DNA from: Halomonas sp. HL-48
GTDB lineage: Bacteria > Pseudomonadota > Gammaproteobacteria > Pseudomonadales > Halomonadaceae
Direction of reading: 5' to 3'
Assembly (NCBI RefSeq): GCF_001314875.1
Contig: NZ_LJZS01000005.1
Coordinates: 186,001-250,000 of the forward strand
Length of the DNA: 64,000 bases
Of this stretch, positions 45,168 to 55,217 are shown piece by piece. Each line of letters starts with the position of its first letter. Position 1 is the stretch's first letter. The notes below the pieces were generated by a model that had not been told where the DNA came from, ran no database searches, and was given only the letters and a program-made list of their open reading frames with translations. Both the position numbers and the translations under genes were made by a program.

Positions 45168-45659
45168 CTACGCCTTGTTATGTTCCCGCATGATTCGCCC
45201 TTTTTGGCGATTCCAGTCGCGGTCCTTTTCCGTGGCGCGCTTGTCGTGAATCTTTTTACCGGTCACCAGCGCGAGCTCGCATTTGACCTTGTTGCGTTTC
45301 CAGTAAAGCTTGAGTGGCACGCAGGTGTGGCCCTTGTCCTGGGTGACCGAGAACAGCTTGGCGATCTCTTTGCGATGCAGCAGCAGCTTTCGCGTGCGCG
45401 TGGGGTCAGCGATTTCATGGGTGCTGGCGGTATTCAGCGGCATGATATGGCTGCCCAGCAGCCAGGCTTCACCATTGCGAATCAAGATATAGGTGTCGGT
45501 GAGCTGTGCTTTACCAGCGCGAAGGCTTTTGACCTCCCATCCTGCCAGCGAAAGGCCCGCTTCGAAGGTTTCGTTGATGTGGTACTCAAAGCGTGCCTTC
45601 TTGTTCTGGGCTATAACGTTGCTGGTAGGGCCTTTGCTCTTTCCTTTTTTCGTGGCCAT
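45168..45659 (-). CDS. smpB: SsrA-binding protein SmpB
   Basis: A 163-aa protein: [39 protein letters not shown] and [24 protein letters not shown] are SmpB blocks, with a basic C-terminal tail that enters the mRNA channel. It delivers tmRNA to stalled ribosomes. It lies directly upstream of ssrA. Confidence 0.97.
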   Translation of the reverse strand: MATKKGKSKGPTSNVIAQNKKARFEYHINETFEAGLSLAGWEVKSLRAGKAQLTDTYILIRNGEAWLLGSHIMPLNTASTHEIADPTRTRKLLLHRKEIAKLFSVTQDKGHTCVPLKLYWKRNKVKCELALVTGKKIHDKRATEKDRDWNRQKGRIMREHNKA

Positions 45660-45784
45660 GAAACCTCATATTCGATCTGTCTGTGACACCCCCTTCGTTA
45701 TGTGGGGAGGCGTGATACCATTCAAGGTCTTAACTATGATTCCCATGATACGCCTTGGGCACTGTGAAGTCAGCGGAGAGGTCA

Positions 45785-46219
45785 ATGCCAACCGTCAATC
45801 GTTCCGCCTTGGTGCGGCACACCCCCAAACAAATGTTCGATCTGGTCAACGACTTCGAACGCTATCCTGAGTTCTTGCCGGGTTGTCGGCGTGCGCGTTT
45901 GCTCGAGCATGACGACGATCACCTGGTCGGCGAAATGACCCTGGGGCGTGCTGGCGTCGAGCAAACGGTCACGACCCGAAACGACCTCTTCGCGCCGGAA
46001 CGTATCGAGATGTCGCTGGTAAGCGGCCCCTTCAAGCGACTGACCGGGCGCTGGCAGTTCATCCCGATGGGTGATGGCGCCTGCAAGGTGAGCTTGAACA
46101 TGGAATTCGAGTTTGCGAACCGCCTGTTGGGCATGGCCTTCGGCAAATTGTTCCAGCAGATTGCCGGCCAGCTTGTCGACGCATTCACCCGGCGGGCCGA
46201 CGAGCTCCATGGCCGCTGA
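45785..46219 (+). CDS. ratA: RatA/YfjG-like START-domain protein
   Basis: A 144-aa SRPBCC fold: MPTVNRSALVRHTPKQMFDLVNDFERYPEFLPGC is the RatA/Coq10-like N-terminus. Members help ubiquinone function (Coq10) and E. coli RatA was reported to block 70S assembly; which applies here is not settled. ATG 45785 follows CGGAGAGGTC. It overlaps rnfH by 11 nt, the usual pairing. Confidence 0.93.
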   Translation: MPTVNRSALVRHTPKQMFDLVNDFERYPEFLPGCRRARLLEHDDDHLVGEMTLGRAGVEQTVTTRNDLFAPERIEMSLVSGPFKRLTGRWQFIPMGDGACKVSLNMEFEFANRLLGMAFGKLFQQIAGQLVDAFTRRADELHGR

Positions 46220-46526
46220 CACCTACGCGGTCGAAGTGGCGTTCGGAATGCCGTATAAGCAGCACCTGATTGCGCTGGACGTACCGCCGGGCACGACAGC
46301 CCGAGAGGCCGTGGCGCTTGCGAACCTACCCACGCTGTTTCCCGAGCTGCCCCGGGAAACCTTTGATCAAGCGCCGCTGGGGATTTTCGGTCAGGCGCTG
46401 CGCGACCCGGCGCAATATACACTTGCACCGGGCGACCGGGTGGAGGTCTACCGGCCGCTGCTGATCGATCCCAAAGCCGCTCGCCGTGAGCGCGCAAAGC
46501 GCCAGGCAAGCGGCACCGCCGATTAG
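46209..46526 (+). CDS. rnfH: RnfH family protein
   Basis: A 105-aa ubiquitin-like beta-grasp protein: YAVEVAFGMPYKQHLIALDVPPGTTAREAV and GDRVEVYRPLLIDPKAARRERAKR are RnfH hallmarks. Function unclear; once named for Rnf clusters. It starts inside the ratA end and its TAG overlaps the convergent bamE stop. Confidence 0.92.
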   Translation: MAADTYAVEVAFGMPYKQHLIALDVPPGTTAREAVALANLPTLFPELPRETFDQAPLGIFGQALRDPAQYTLAPGDRVEVYRPLLIDPKAARRERAKRQASGTAD

Positions 46527-46981
46527 AGCTCGGAGCCTGCGGGTGACCGTGTGGACGTCGAGTCTTGCGCCGGTTGGTTGGGAGCGGCCTCACCTGGATT
46601 GGCGGTGTCTGTGGCCGGCCCTCCGTCGTTTTCAAAGTCGAGAGGAATATCGTCGGACATGTCGCCTTCCTGGTCGATATCGGCAAGCCTTCCCTGGTTA
46701 TCAAAGGTCAGCGTGACCCGACGTTGTTCAACGTCTTCGTAGGCCTTGTCGAGCCGGAACACGTAATCCCACTGGCGTGCATCGAAGGGCGCCTCGAGCA
46801 GCGGGCGGCCCATCACGTAGGTCACCTGTTCCTGGGTCATGCCCGGTTGCAGCTGGTCGACCATTTCCTCGGTGACTAGATTGCCCTGGGGGATGTCGCG
46901 TTTGTACACGCCTACGTAGCTACAGCCGCTAATAACGGCAATGGAGACGGAAAGCGTGATGATACGAGTCAATTTTTGCAT
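46523..46981 (-). CDS. bamE: Outer-membrane assembly lipoprotein BamE
   Basis: A 152-aa lipoprotein: lipobox ISGC with Cys20, then GVYKRDIPQGNLVTEEMVDQLQPGMTQEQVTYVMGRPLL and DYVFRL, the BamE core. The last about 50 residues (Asp/Pro/Thr-rich) exceed E. coli BamE. It supports the Bam complex for beta-barrel insertion. It is divergent from fur across 72 bp, as in many gammaproteobacteria. Confidence 0.95.
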   Translation of the reverse strand: MQKLTRIITLSVSIAVISGCSYVGVYKRDIPQGNLVTEEMVDQLQPGMTQEQVTYVMGRPLLEAPFDARQWDYVFRLDKAYEDVEQRRVTLTFDNQGRLADIDQEGDMSDDIPLDFENDGGPATDTANPGEAAPNQPAQDSTSTRSPAGSEL

Positions 46982-47053
46982 TTGAGCCTATTCTTCACTA
47001 TCGTGGTTTCGGTCGATCATACCCGACCTAACCTGTTACTGCGAAGAGCAACC

Positions 47054-47506
47054 ATGGCCGATCAGAACCATGAATTACGTAAAGCCGGGCTGAAAGTGAC
47101 CCTGCCGCGTGTCAAAATCCTGCAGATTCTCGAAAATGCTTCGGGTCAGCACCACCTTAGCGCAGAAGAAGTGTATAAAACACTGATAGATGCGGGTGAA
47201 GATGTGGGGCTGGCGACCGTTTACCGTGTGCTGACTCAGTTCGAGTCAGCCGGTCTTGTGATCCGTCACAATTTCGACGGTGGTCATGCGGTATTCGAGA
47301 TGACGCAAGAAGATCACCATGACCACATGGTGTGTTTGGAAAGCGGTGAGATCGTTGAGTTCGTTGACGAAATCATTGAGCGTCGTCAGCAAGAAATTGC
47401 TGAAGAGCACGGCTACGAGTTAGTTGACCATGCCTTGGTGTTGTACGTGCGCCCTCGTGGGTCGGACATCACGCGCCAAGACAGCGGGCCTACTAACAAG
47501 AAGTAG
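47054..47506 (+). CDS. fur: Ferric uptake regulator Fur
   Basis: A 150-aa regulator. The N-terminal winged helix (LRKAGLKVTLPRVKILQIL, VGLATVYRVLTQFESAGLV) and the dimerisation domain with metal ligands (HAVFEMTQEDHHDHMVCLESGEIVEF). CxxC of E. coli Fur is reduced to a single Cys (CLES), as in some other Fur proteins without the structural zinc pair. It represses iron uptake with Fe2+. A candidate target is the iron importer at 54468-57398. Confidence 0.95.
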   Translation: MADQNHELRKAGLKVTLPRVKILQILENASGQHHLSAEEVYKTLIDAGEDVGLATVYRVLTQFESAGLVIRHNFDGGHAVFEMTQEDHHDHMVCLESGEIVEFVDEIIERRQQEIAEEHGYELVDHALVLYVRPRGSDITRQDSGPTNKK

Positions 47507-47539
47507 GGCGCCTGCCAGTGTTGCTGGCGTCCCAAGACT

Positions 47540-47590
47540 CGCCTCCAGGCTACTCGGCAAATAATGTCGGGCGGCCTGGGGGCGTTTTTA
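47540..47590 (+). terminator. Terminator after fur
   Basis: Arms CGCCTCCAGGC and GCCTGGGGGCG (one G-T pair) around a 23-nt loop, then TTTTTATT. Confidence 0.65.
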
Positions 47591-47629
47591 TTGGCTATAT
47601 GATCAAGCGCTTGATGAGTTGTGCTGCCG

Positions 47630-49303
47630 TCAATGGGGCTGGCGTTGGCTGGCGTTGAGCATTTCCCGGGCATGGGCGAGGGTCTGGTCAGACAGCTTGA
47701 CGCCGCCCAGCATGCGGGCCAGCTCGCTTACCCGGCCACTTTCATCCAGCAGCGCCATATGCGTGAGCGTGCTATCGCGCTTGGCACGCTTTTCGATATG
47801 TAGATGCTGATGCGCCTGGGCGGCGACCTGCGGGAGGTGAGTGACGGTCATGACCTGGCCGTTTTCGCCCAGCTTGCGCAGCAGTTGGCCGACAATTTCA
47901 GCGGTGGCACCGGAGACCCCGACGTCCACTTCGTCAAACACCAGGCTGGGAATGGTGGAGTGAGACGCAGCGACCACCTGAATGGCAAGGCTGATGCGCG
48001 ACAGCTCGCCGCCCGACGCCACCTTGGTGAGCGGTCGGGCAGGCTGGCCGGGGTTAGCGCTGATCAGGAACTGCACCTGGTCGAGGCCTTCCGCCGCCGG
48101 GGTATCGCGAGCGGTGACGTCGACCTCGAAGCGTGCCTTACCCATGGCCAGGAAGCTCAGCTGCTGCTGGACTTCCTTGCCCAGTCGCACGGCGGCCTTC
48201 TGGCGTCCCTCGCTCAGGCGCTTGGCGTCGCGGCGATAGCGCTCGCGCAGCTCTGCTACTTGGGCGGCCAGGGCCTCGATATCGTTATCGCCGCTCTCCA
48301 GCTCGGCGACTTCGCGGCTGAGCTCGGCATGCAGCGCACAGACATCCTCCGGCGCAACGTGGTGTTTGCGCGCGATGCGGTGAACGTCGGCCAGGCGCTC
48401 TTCCACCCAGGCCAGCCGCTCGGGGTCGAGCTCGGTGGTGCTGGCAAAGCGGTTGAGTTCGCTGGCGGCCTCTTCGACCTGAATGCGTGCGTCGCTGAGC
48501 ATGGCAAGCGTATTGGCCAGCGTGCCCTTGTCGCTGCCCGGCAGGGCGCTTAGATGCGCGTGCGCCTGATTGAGCAGTGACAGCGCACCGCCTTCGTCGC
48601 TTGCGCAACAATCAGCAGCAAACTGCGTTTCGCGCAGGGTTTCGTCGGCGTGAGCCAGGGTATGTTGCTCGTCTTCCAGGGTTTGCAGTTCGCCGTCGGC
48701 CAGGGCCAACTGATCAAGCTCTTCCACCTGATAGCGCAGCAGTTGGCGCTTGGCTTCCACTTCGCTGCCCGCTTCCTTGCGCTGTTTGAGGCGCCGATTG
48801 GCGCTGCGCCAATCGCGATACGTCTCGGCCAGCTGCTGGGTGGTGTCGCGCAGTCCTGCGTAATCATCCAGCAGCGCCAGGTGGGTTTCCTCGCGCATCA
48901 ACGCCTGGTGGGCGTGCTGACCGTGAATCTGCACCAGCCGTTCACCCAGCGATTTCAGGTCGCTGATGGTGGCCGGTTGGCCATTGATCCACGCCTTGGA
49001 GCGGCCGTTGGCCGTCACCACTCGCCGCAGCAGGCATTCGTCACACGGCAGTTCGCGGCTGCTGAGCCATTCGCGGGCCGCGGGCAGGTGGTGGATATCA
49101 AAGCGCGCCGAGAGGTCGGTGCGTTCGCTGCCGTGGCGCACGCTACCGGCGTCGGCGCGCTCGCCCAGGCAAAGGCCCAGCGCGCCCAGCAAAATCGACT
49201 TACCGGCCCCGGTCTCGCCGGTAATCGCGGTCATGCCATGGGTCAGGTCGAGCTCAAGGTGCTCAACGATCGCGTAATCTCGAATAGCAAGCTGAGTCAG
49301 CAT
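47630..49303 (-). CDS. recN: DNA repair protein RecN
   Basis: A 557-aa SMC-like ATPase: Walker A GETGAGKSILLGALGLCLGERAD, long coiled coil (about 150-380), signature KVASGGELSRISLA and Walker B LVFDEVDVGVSGATA. It joins DNA ends in double-strand break repair. ATG 49303 follows AGGAGG at good spacing; the upstream frame is noncoding. A LexA-like box lies 50-70 bp upstream, agreeing with SOS control of recN. Confidence 0.96.
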   Translation of the reverse strand: MLTQLAIRDYAIVEHLELDLTHGMTAITGETGAGKSILLGALGLCLGERADAGSVRHGSERTDLSARFDIHHLPAAREWLSSRELPCDECLLRRVVTANGRSKAWINGQPATISDLKSLGERLVQIHGQHAHQALMREETHLALLDDYAGLRDTTQQLAETYRDWRSANRRLKQRKEAGSEVEAKRQLLRYQVEELDQLALADGELQTLEDEQHTLAHADETLRETQFAADCCASDEGGALSLLNQAHAHLSALPGSDKGTLANTLAMLSDARIQVEEAASELNRFASTTELDPERLAWVEERLADVHRIARKHHVAPEDVCALHAELSREVAELESGDNDIEALAAQVAELRERYRRDAKRLSEGRQKAAVRLGKEVQQQLSFLAMGKARFEVDVTARDTPAAEGLDQVQFLISANPGQPARPLTKVASGGELSRISLAIQVVAASHSTIPSLVFDEVDVGVSGATAEIVGQLLRKLGENGQVMTVTHLPQVAAQAHQHLHIEKRAKRDSTLTHMALLDESGRVSELARMLGGVKLSDQTLAHAREMLNASQRQPH

Positions 49304-49351
49304 TAGGGCCTCCTGAGGCACAGCAGGGCAAGCGCCGCCAGAGCGCTTTAG

Positions 49352-49371
49352 TATTGTTGTTTTATACAGTA
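49352..49371. promoter_or_regulatory. LexA-like SOS box of recN
   Basis: TTG, ten AT-rich bases and CAG inside TATTG...CAGTA (consensus TACTG-N10-CAGTA on either strand, one key mismatch). Confidence 0.6.
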
Positions 49372-49395
49372 GTCGAAAACGCGCTTCAATGCCCA

Positions 49396-49424
49396 CTTGA
49401 GATGGCTTTTATGGTCCCCATATA
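49396..49424 (+). promoter_or_regulatory. Sigma-32 heat-shock promoter of grpE
   Basis: CTTGAGA, a 13-nt spacer and CCCCATATA, close to the sigma-32 consensus (CTTGAAA, N13-17, CCCCATNT). It starts about 75 bp before grpE. Confidence 0.8.
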
Positions 49425-49499
49425 CCGTGCATAGCCAATTTACGTTGCTACTTACTATTGGGCATTTGAACAGCCCCCCGAACGTTGCAGGAGCAAGGC

Positions 49500-50138
49500 A
49501 TGGCAAAAGAACCGCAAACCCCGTTGGACGACGAGCTTGCCCGCCGTGAGCAAGAGGCCGAAACGCCCGAGCAGGCGTCGGAAGACCGCTTGATCGAAGG
49601 CGAGCTGGAAGGCCTGATCAACGACGATGAAACCGTTGTCGATCAAGTCGATGATGGCTCGGAAGTCGATGCCCTGGCCGCTCAGGTGCAAGACCTGGAG
49701 CAGCGCCTGGCGGAGGCCAATGATCAATCGTTGAGGGCCGCTGCTGAAACGCAGAACGTACGCCGTCGTGCTGAGCAAGAAGCCGAAAAGGCGCGCAAGT
49801 TCGCCCTGGAAAAATTTGTCAAGGATCTGCTGCCGGTGGTCGACAGCCTTGAAAAGGCGCTCGAGTCGATGCAGGAAGACGCCTCCGAGGTGCATCGCGA
49901 AGGGGTCTCGATGACGCTGAAGATGCAGCTTGATGTGTTGAACAAGTTTGGTGTCGAGCGCATCGACCCTCAGGGTGAGCCCTTTGACCCGCAGGTCCAC
50001 GAGGCCATGGCGATGGTGCCGAATCCCGAGCTCGAGCCCAACACCGTGATGGAAGTCATGCAGAAGGGCTACTCGCTGAACGGGCGCCTGGTGCGTCCCG
50101 CGATGGTCGTGGTCAGTCAGAAGGCGAGTGAATCATAG
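49500..50138 (+). CDS. grpE: Nucleotide exchange factor GrpE
   Basis: A 212-aa acidic protein: a long helix (about 60-115), then the beta domain ending in [24 protein letters not shown], the GrpE signature. It releases ADP from DnaK. ATG 49500 follows GCAGGAGCAAG. It heads the heat-shock operon grpE-dnaK-dnaJ. Confidence 0.96.
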   Translation: MAKEPQTPLDDELARREQEAETPEQASEDRLIEGELEGLINDDETVVDQVDDGSEVDALAAQVQDLEQRLAEANDQSLRAAAETQNVRRRAEQEAEKARKFALEKFVKDLLPVVDSLEKALESMQEDASEVHREGVSMTLKMQLDVLNKFGVERIDPQGEPFDPQVHEAMAMVPNPELEPNTVMEVMQKGYSLNGRLVRPAMVVVSQKASES

Positions 50139-50159
50139 GTGATCCGGCCATAAACAGGC

Positions 50160-50187
50160 CTTGAAAACTTTCAGGTGGCCCCCAAAT
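50160..50187 (+). promoter_or_regulatory. Second sigma-32 promoter, before dnaK
   Basis: CTTGAAA (exact -35), 13 nt, CCCCAAAT. It lies about 70 bp before dnaK, so dnaK-dnaJ can be heat-induced apart from grpE. Confidence 0.75.
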
Positions 50188-50258
50188 AAAGGGCAACCCC
50201 GCGGGATAACCCGCAATCAGTTTGACGTATTGAAACAACCGAATCCGAGGTTCTAATT

Positions 50259-52190
50259 ATGGGACGCATTATTGGCATTGATTTGGGCACCACAAACTCT
50301 TGTGTAGCGGTGCTCGATGGTGACAGTGCAAAAGTTATCGAAAACGCTGAGGGTGGCCGTACGACGCCCTCCATCATCGCCTATACCGAAGACGGTGAGA
50401 CGCTCGTTGGTCAGGCGGCAAAACGCCAGGCGGTGACCAATCCGGAAAATACCCTCTACGCTATTAAGCGTCTGATTGGTCGTCGTTTTAAGGACGACGT
50501 CGTACAGAAAGACATCAAGATGGTGCCGTACAAGATCACCGAAGCCGACAACGGTGATGCCTGGGTGGAAGTAAAAGGCAAGAAAATGGCACCGCCGCAG
50601 GTCAGCGCGGAAGTGCTCAAGAAAATGAAAAAGACCGCGGAAGATTACCTCGGCGAAACCGTTACCGAGGCTGTCATCACCGTACCGGCCTACTTCAACG
50701 ACAGCCAGCGTCAGGCCACCAAGGATGCGGGTCGCATCGCGGGTCTGGACGTCAAGCGCATCATCAACGAGCCGACTGCGGCGGCGCTTGCTTACGGCAT
50801 GGACAAGTCGCGCGGTGACAAGACCATCGCGGTATACGACCTGGGCGGCGGTACCTTTGATATTTCGATCATCGAAGTGGCCGATGTCGACGGTGAAACC
50901 CAGTTCGAAGTGCTCGCTACTAACGGTGACACCTTCCTGGGCGGCGAAGACTTTGACCTTGCGCTGATCAACTACCTGGTCGACCAGTTCAAGTCTGACA
51001 GCGGTATCGACCTGTCCGGCGACAATCTGGCCATGCAGCGTCTGAAAGAAGCGGCCGAGAAAGCCAAGATCGAGCTGTCCAGCGCTCAGCAAACCGACGT
51101 TAACCTGCCGTACATCACGGCGGATAACACCGGTCCGAAGCACCTAAACGTGAAGGTGACCCGCGCCAAGCTGGAGTCGCTGGTAGACGATCTGGTGCAG
51201 CGTTCCATGGAGCCGTGCAAGATGGCCCTGAAAGATGCTGGCCTGTCGGCATCTGAAATTGACGACGTGATCCTGGTCGGCGGCCAGACGCGCATGCCGC
51301 TGGTTCAGCAGAAAGCCGCTGAATTCTTCGGTAAGGACGCACGCAAAGACGTGAACCCGGACGAAGCCGTGGCCGTCGGTGCGGCGATCCAGGGTGGCGT
51401 TTTGGGCGGCGACGTGAAAGACGTGCTGCTCCTCGACGTGACGCCGTTGACCCTGGGTATCGAAACCCTGGGTGGTGTGATGACGCCGCTGATCGAGAAG
51501 AACACCACCATCCCGACCAAGAAGACGCAAACCTTCTCCACGGCGGATGACAACCAGACGGCGGTGACCATCCACGCCGTTCAGGGTGAGCGCAAGCAAG
51601 TGTCGCAGAACAAGTCGCTGGGTCGTTTCGACCTTGCCGATATTCCGCCGGCGCCGCGCGGTGTGCCGCAGATCGAAGTGGCCTTCGATCTGGATGCCAA
51701 CGGTATCCTCAACGTCTCGGCCAAGGACAAGGCGACCGGTAAAGAGCAGTCGATCGTCATCAAGGCGTCCAGCGGCTTGACCGACGAAGAGATCGAGCAA
51801 ATGGTGCGCGATGCCGAAGCCCACGCCGACGAAGACAAGAAGTTCGAGGCGTTGGTGCAGCTGCGTAACCAGGCGGACGGCATGATCCACGCCACCCGCA
51901 AAACGCTGGAAGAAGCCGGTGACAAGGCGACCGATGACGAGAAACAGGCCATCGAAACCGCCATCACCGAGCTCGACGAAGCCACCAAAGGCGACGACCA
52001 GGAGCTGATTCAGCAGAAACTCGACGCGCTGACCGAAGCGTCCGGCAAACTGGCGCAGAAGATGTACGCCGAGCAGGCGGAAGCCGCCGAGCAGCCGGGC
52101 GAAGAGGGTGCCGAACAGGCCAGCAAGCCCGAGGAAGACGTGGTTGACGCCGAGTACGAAGAAGTCAACGACGAGCAGAAGAAGCAGTAA
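50259..52190 (+). CDS. dnaK: Chaperone DnaK (Hsp70)
   Basis: A 643-aa Hsp70: [17 protein letters not shown] phosphate loop, [11 protein letters not shown], the interdomain linker [22 protein letters not shown], a beta-sandwich and helical lid, and the [10 protein letters not shown] end. It folds client proteins with DnaJ and GrpE. A 120-nt gap after grpE carries its own heat-shock promoter. Confidence 0.99.
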   Translation: MGRIIGIDLGTTNSCVAVLDGDSAKVIENAEGGRTTPSIIAYTEDGETLVGQAAKRQAVTNPENTLYAIKRLIGRRFKDDVVQKDIKMVPYKITEADNGDAWVEVKGKKMAPPQVSAEVLKKMKKTAEDYLGETVTEAVITVPAYFNDSQRQATKDAGRIAGLDVKRIINEPTAAALAYGMDKSRGDKTIAVYDLGGGTFDISIIEVADVDGETQFEVLATNGDTFLGGEDFDLALINYLVDQFKSDSGIDLSGDNLAMQRLKEAAEKAKIELSSAQQTDVNLPYITADNTGPKHLNVKVTRAKLESLVDDLVQRSMEPCKMALKDAGLSASEIDDVILVGGQTRMPLVQQKAAEFFGKDARKDVNPDEAVAVGAAIQGGVLGGDVKDVLLLDVTPLTLGIETLGGVMTPLIEKNTTIPTKKTQTFSTADDNQTAVTIHAVQGERKQVSQNKSLGRFDLADIPPAPRGVPQIEVAFDLDANGILNVSAKDKATGKEQSIVIKASSGLTDEEIEQMVRDAEAHADEDKKFEALVQLRNQADGMIHATRKTLEEAGDKATDDEKQAIETAITELDEATKGDDQELIQQKLDALTEASGKLAQKMYAEQAEAAEQPGEEGAEQASKPEEDVVDAEYEEVNDEQKKQ

Positions 52191-52351
52191 GCGCCTCTTT
52201 CTGCCAGGGTAATCGGTGACGCGGGAGGCAACTCCCGCGTTGCTGTTTCCACGTCAACGGCACACGTAGCTGGCTGTTTTAACTACCGTGTCGTCAAAAC
52301 ATAGTTAAATGTGCAGTTTGAATGCATAGCTAACCAAGAGGCGTAGGACCC

Positions 52352-53503
52352 ATGTCCCAACGCGATTATTACGAAGTTCTGGGTGTCGACAAAGGGGCTG
52401 ATCAGAAAGAGATCAAGAAGGCTTACCGTCGTCTGGCGCAAAAATACCACCCTGATCGCAACCCGGGCGACGACACCGCAGCGGAAAAATTCCGCGAGGT
52501 ATCGGAAGCCTACGAAATCCTCACCGACAGCGAAAAACGCGCGGCCTACGACCAGTTTGGTCATGCCGGCGTCGACGGCCAGGGTGGCGGCTTTGGTGGC
52601 GGTGGTTTCGGCGGCGGTGGCGCCGGCGATTTCAGCGACATCTTCGGCGATGTGTTTGGCGATATCTTCGGTGGCGGCGGACGCCGGCGCGGTCCCAATG
52701 CGCCCGCACGCGGCTCTGATCTGCGCTATAACCTGGAGCTGGACCTGGAAAACGCGGTTGCCGGTACTACCGTCGACATTCGCGTACCGCGGCATATCGA
52801 ATGCGATCGCTGTGACGGCGGCGGTGCCGAGCCGGGTTCAAGCAAGGATACCTGCCCGACGTGCCACGGCCACGGCCAGGTACGTATGCAGCAGGGCTTC
52901 TTCGCGGTTCAGCAAACCTGCCCAACGTGCCACGGCTCAGGCCAGCACATCAAGGTGCCGTGCCATAAGTGTAACGGTGAAGGGCGCGTGCGCGAGACCC
53001 GTACACTGTCGGTGAAAATTCCGCCCGGCGTGGATACCGGCGACCGTATCCGTCTCAACGCGGAAGGCGAAAGTGGCATCAATGGTGGCCCGCCTGGCGA
53101 TCTGTATGTCCAGGTGGCCATCAAGCCGCACCATATCTTCCAGCGCGACGGCAAGCACCTGCAGTGCGACGTGCCGATCAACTTCGTCGATGCCGCCCTC
53201 GGTGGTGAGCTGGAAGTGCCGACGCTCGACGGCCGCGTGAAGCTGAAAATTCCGCCCGAGACCCAGACCGGCAAGCTGTTCCGGCTGCGCGGCAAAGGGG
53301 TCAAGCCCGTGCGTGGCGGCACTCCGGGCGATCTGCTGTGCAAGGTCGTGGTGGAAACGCCGGTTAATCTCAACGACGAGCAGCAAGACCTCTTGCGTCA
53401 GCTGCAGAAGAGCCTGGACGGCACCAATAGCCACAGCCACTCGCCCAAGAAAACCGGCTTCTTTGACAGCGTGAAGAAGTTCTTTGAAGAGATGAAGCCG
53501 TAA
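52352..53503 (+). CDS. dnaJ: Chaperone DnaJ (Hsp40)
   Basis: A 383-aa class I J-protein: J-domain with YHPDRNPGD, a Gly/Phe-rich linker ([17 protein letters not shown]), four CxxCxGxG zinc motifs ([32 protein letters not shown]) and C-terminal client-binding domains. It activates the DnaK ATPase. It is 161 nt after dnaK and is followed by a terminator. Confidence 0.99.
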   Translation: MSQRDYYEVLGVDKGADQKEIKKAYRRLAQKYHPDRNPGDDTAAEKFREVSEAYEILTDSEKRAAYDQFGHAGVDGQGGGFGGGGFGGGGAGDFSDIFGDVFGDIFGGGGRRRGPNAPARGSDLRYNLELDLENAVAGTTVDIRVPRHIECDRCDGGGAEPGSSKDTCPTCHGHGQVRMQQGFFAVQQTCPTCHGSGQHIKVPCHKCNGEGRVRETRTLSVKIPPGVDTGDRIRLNAEGESGINGGPPGDLYVQVAIKPHHIFQRDGKHLQCDVPINFVDAALGGELEVPTLDGRVKLKIPPETQTGKLFRLRGKGVKPVRGGTPGDLLCKVVVETPVNLNDEQQDLLRQLQKSLDGTNSHSHSPKKTGFFDSVKKFFEEMKP

Positions 53504-53538
53504 GGCTCAGCGAGAGCTATCTAGCTAAGTGTTGGGTT

Positions 53539-53567
53539 AAAAACCCCCGGTTCGTCCGGGGGTTTTT
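53539..53567 (+). terminator. Terminator of the dnaK operon
   Basis: AAAAACCCCCGG and CCGGGGGTTTTT around TTCGT. Confidence 0.93.
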
Positions 53568-53590
53568 GCCGTTTGGGAAGAGTGATCGCC

Positions 53591-54490
53591 ATGGATAACC
53601 GTCAGGAAAGGCCCGCCAGGGGTATCTTGCTCAGGGTGCTGTCAGGGGCGCTGTTTACCGGCATGCTGGTGTGCATCAAGGCGGTCAGTGACGCGGTGCC
53701 GGTCGGGCAGTCGGTGTTCTACCGCTCGCTGTTTGCGCTCGTGCCCATTGTGGTGTTTCTGGTGCTGCGCCGGGAGTTTCCCGGCGGGCTGGCCACGCGT
53801 CGCCCGCTAGGCCATGCGCTGCGCTCCGGCTTGGGGGCCGCCGCCATGTTTGCCTCCTTTGCGGCGGTGGCGCTGCTGCCCGTAGCGGAAACCACGCTGC
53901 TTGCTCAGCTGACGCCGGTGTTCATGGCCGTGGGCGGGGTGCTGCTGCTGGGCGAGCGCTTTTCGTTGTATCGCGCGGGCGCGCTGGGCCTGGCGCTGGC
54001 GGGGGTGGCCGTACTCGTGCTGCCGGGGCTCGAGGCGAGCCGCGCGCATGGTCAACTGGCAGGCTATGCGCTGGGCGGGCTGAGTGCGTTGCTGACCGCT
54101 GGCGCGCTGCTGACCGTCAGGCGTATTTCACGCACCGAAACGGCGGCGTCCATCGCCTTCTACTTTATTCTGGTGGCAGCGCTGGCGGGGCTGGCAACTT
54201 TGCCGCTGGGCTGGGCGGCGCTTAGCCCAGCGGAGTTTGGGTTGCTGGTGCTCTCGGGCCTGTTTGGCGGAACGGCGCATATCGCGATGACGCTGGCGTT
54301 ACGCTACGCGGAGGCGTCCCGCCTGGCGCCCTTTGAGTATATTGCCCTGGTTTGGCCCGTGTTGGCGGATTGGGTGCTGTTTGGGATACCTGTCTCGAGT
54401 GCTTTTCTGCTGGCACTCCCGCTGATGCTGAGCGGGGTGGCGCTGGCCGCCATGGAAGGGCGGCGGCTTAAACGGCTTCTTCGACAATAA
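53591..54490 (+). CDS. DMT-family (EamA) transporter
   Basis: A 299-aa protein with ten membrane helices in two EamA repeats (TTLLAQLTPVFMAVGGVLLLGERFSL in the first, APFEYIALVWPVLADWVLFG in the second). Substrate unknown; the family exports amino acids and other metabolites. ATG 53591 is chosen over an upstream TTG. Its 3' end overlaps the convergent ABC gene by 23 nt. Confidence 0.88.
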   Translation: MDNRQERPARGILLRVLSGALFTGMLVCIKAVSDAVPVGQSVFYRSLFALVPIVVFLVLRREFPGGLATRRPLGHALRSGLGAAAMFASFAAVALLPVAETTLLAQLTPVFMAVGGVLLLGERFSLYRAGALGLALAGVAVLVLPGLEASRAHGQLAGYALGGLSALLTAGALLTVRRISRTETAASIAFYFILVAALAGLATLPLGWAALSPAEFGLLVLSGLFGGTAHIAMTLALRYAEASRLAPFEYIALVWPVLADWVLFGIPVSSAFLLALPLMLSGVALAAMEGRRLKRLLRQ

Positions 54491-55217
54491 GCTGAGGGCG
54501 CCCCTTGGAACACGGCTCGATGCGCGCTTCCACGCGGTAGACCTGGCGTAACAGCGCCGGGGTTATCACCTCGGCGGTATCGCCGCAGGCAATCAGGCGG
54601 CCGTTTTCGAGCATCATGGCGGCATCGGCGAAACGCAGCGCGTGCCCCAAATCGTGCAGGGCGACCATGATCAGCATGTTGCGTTCGTCGGCCAGACGTC
54701 TGAGCACGCCCAGCAGATTGATCTGGCGGTTGAGGTCCAGCGCCGAGGTGGGCTCATCCAGCATCAGGATCTCGGGTTCCTGAACCAGCGCCTGGGCGGC
54801 GCTGACAAGCTGACGCTGCCCGCCGCTGAGGTCGCCGATATCGCGCTCGCCAAGCCCGGTGATGTTCAATTCCTCGAGCGCGCGATCCACCTGGGGCAGG
54901 TCGTCGGCCATGACCTTCAGGCTGCGCCCCTGCATGCGCGCCAGCAATACCGATTCATACACCGTGAGCACCGCGCTTGCGCCGGTTTCCTGTGGCATGT
55001 AAGCCACCGGGCGCTCGACGCTGGTACCGCCGATGACCACCTCGCCGTCGCCTTTCAGCAGGCCGAGAATGCGCCGGAACAGCGTCGACTTGCCGGCGGC
55101 GTTAGGCCCCAGCAGGGCGACCACCTGTCCGCCCTGAAAGCACGGCGTGGTGATGTCCTCGATGATGGTTTGACGTCCGTAGCGGGCGGAAACGCGAGTC
55201 AGCTGTAGGGTTACCAT
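54468..55217 (-). CDS. Iron/siderophore ABC transporter ATP-binding protein (FecE-like)
   Basis: A 249-aa ABC ATPase: Walker A GPNAAGKST, signature LSGGQRQLVSAAQALV, Walker B EILMLDEPTSALD and His switch in ALHDLGHALRFAD. Its start overlaps the permease stop by 7 nt. It powers uptake of an iron chelate or similar with the two genes upstream. The upstream extension of the frame over the permease is not coding. Confidence 0.9.
   Translation of the reverse strand: MVTLQLTRVSARYGRQTIIEDITTPCFQGGQVVALLGPNAAGKSTLFRRILGLLKGDGEVVIGGTSVERPVAYMPQETGASAVLTVYESVLLARMQGRSLKVMADDLPQVDRALEELNITGLGERDIGDLSGGQRQLVSAAQALVQEPEILMLDEPTSALDLNRQINLLGVLRRLADERNMLIMVALHDLGHALRFADAAMMLENGRLIACGDTAEVITPALLRQVYRVEARIEPCSKGRPQLIVEEAV

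Noticed and set aside
45785-46526. ratA-rnfH as a toxin-antitoxin module
   Set aside because: The pair is a conserved housekeeping locus next to smpB and bamE; RatA belongs to the Coq10-like START family and the toxin-antitoxin role is disputed.
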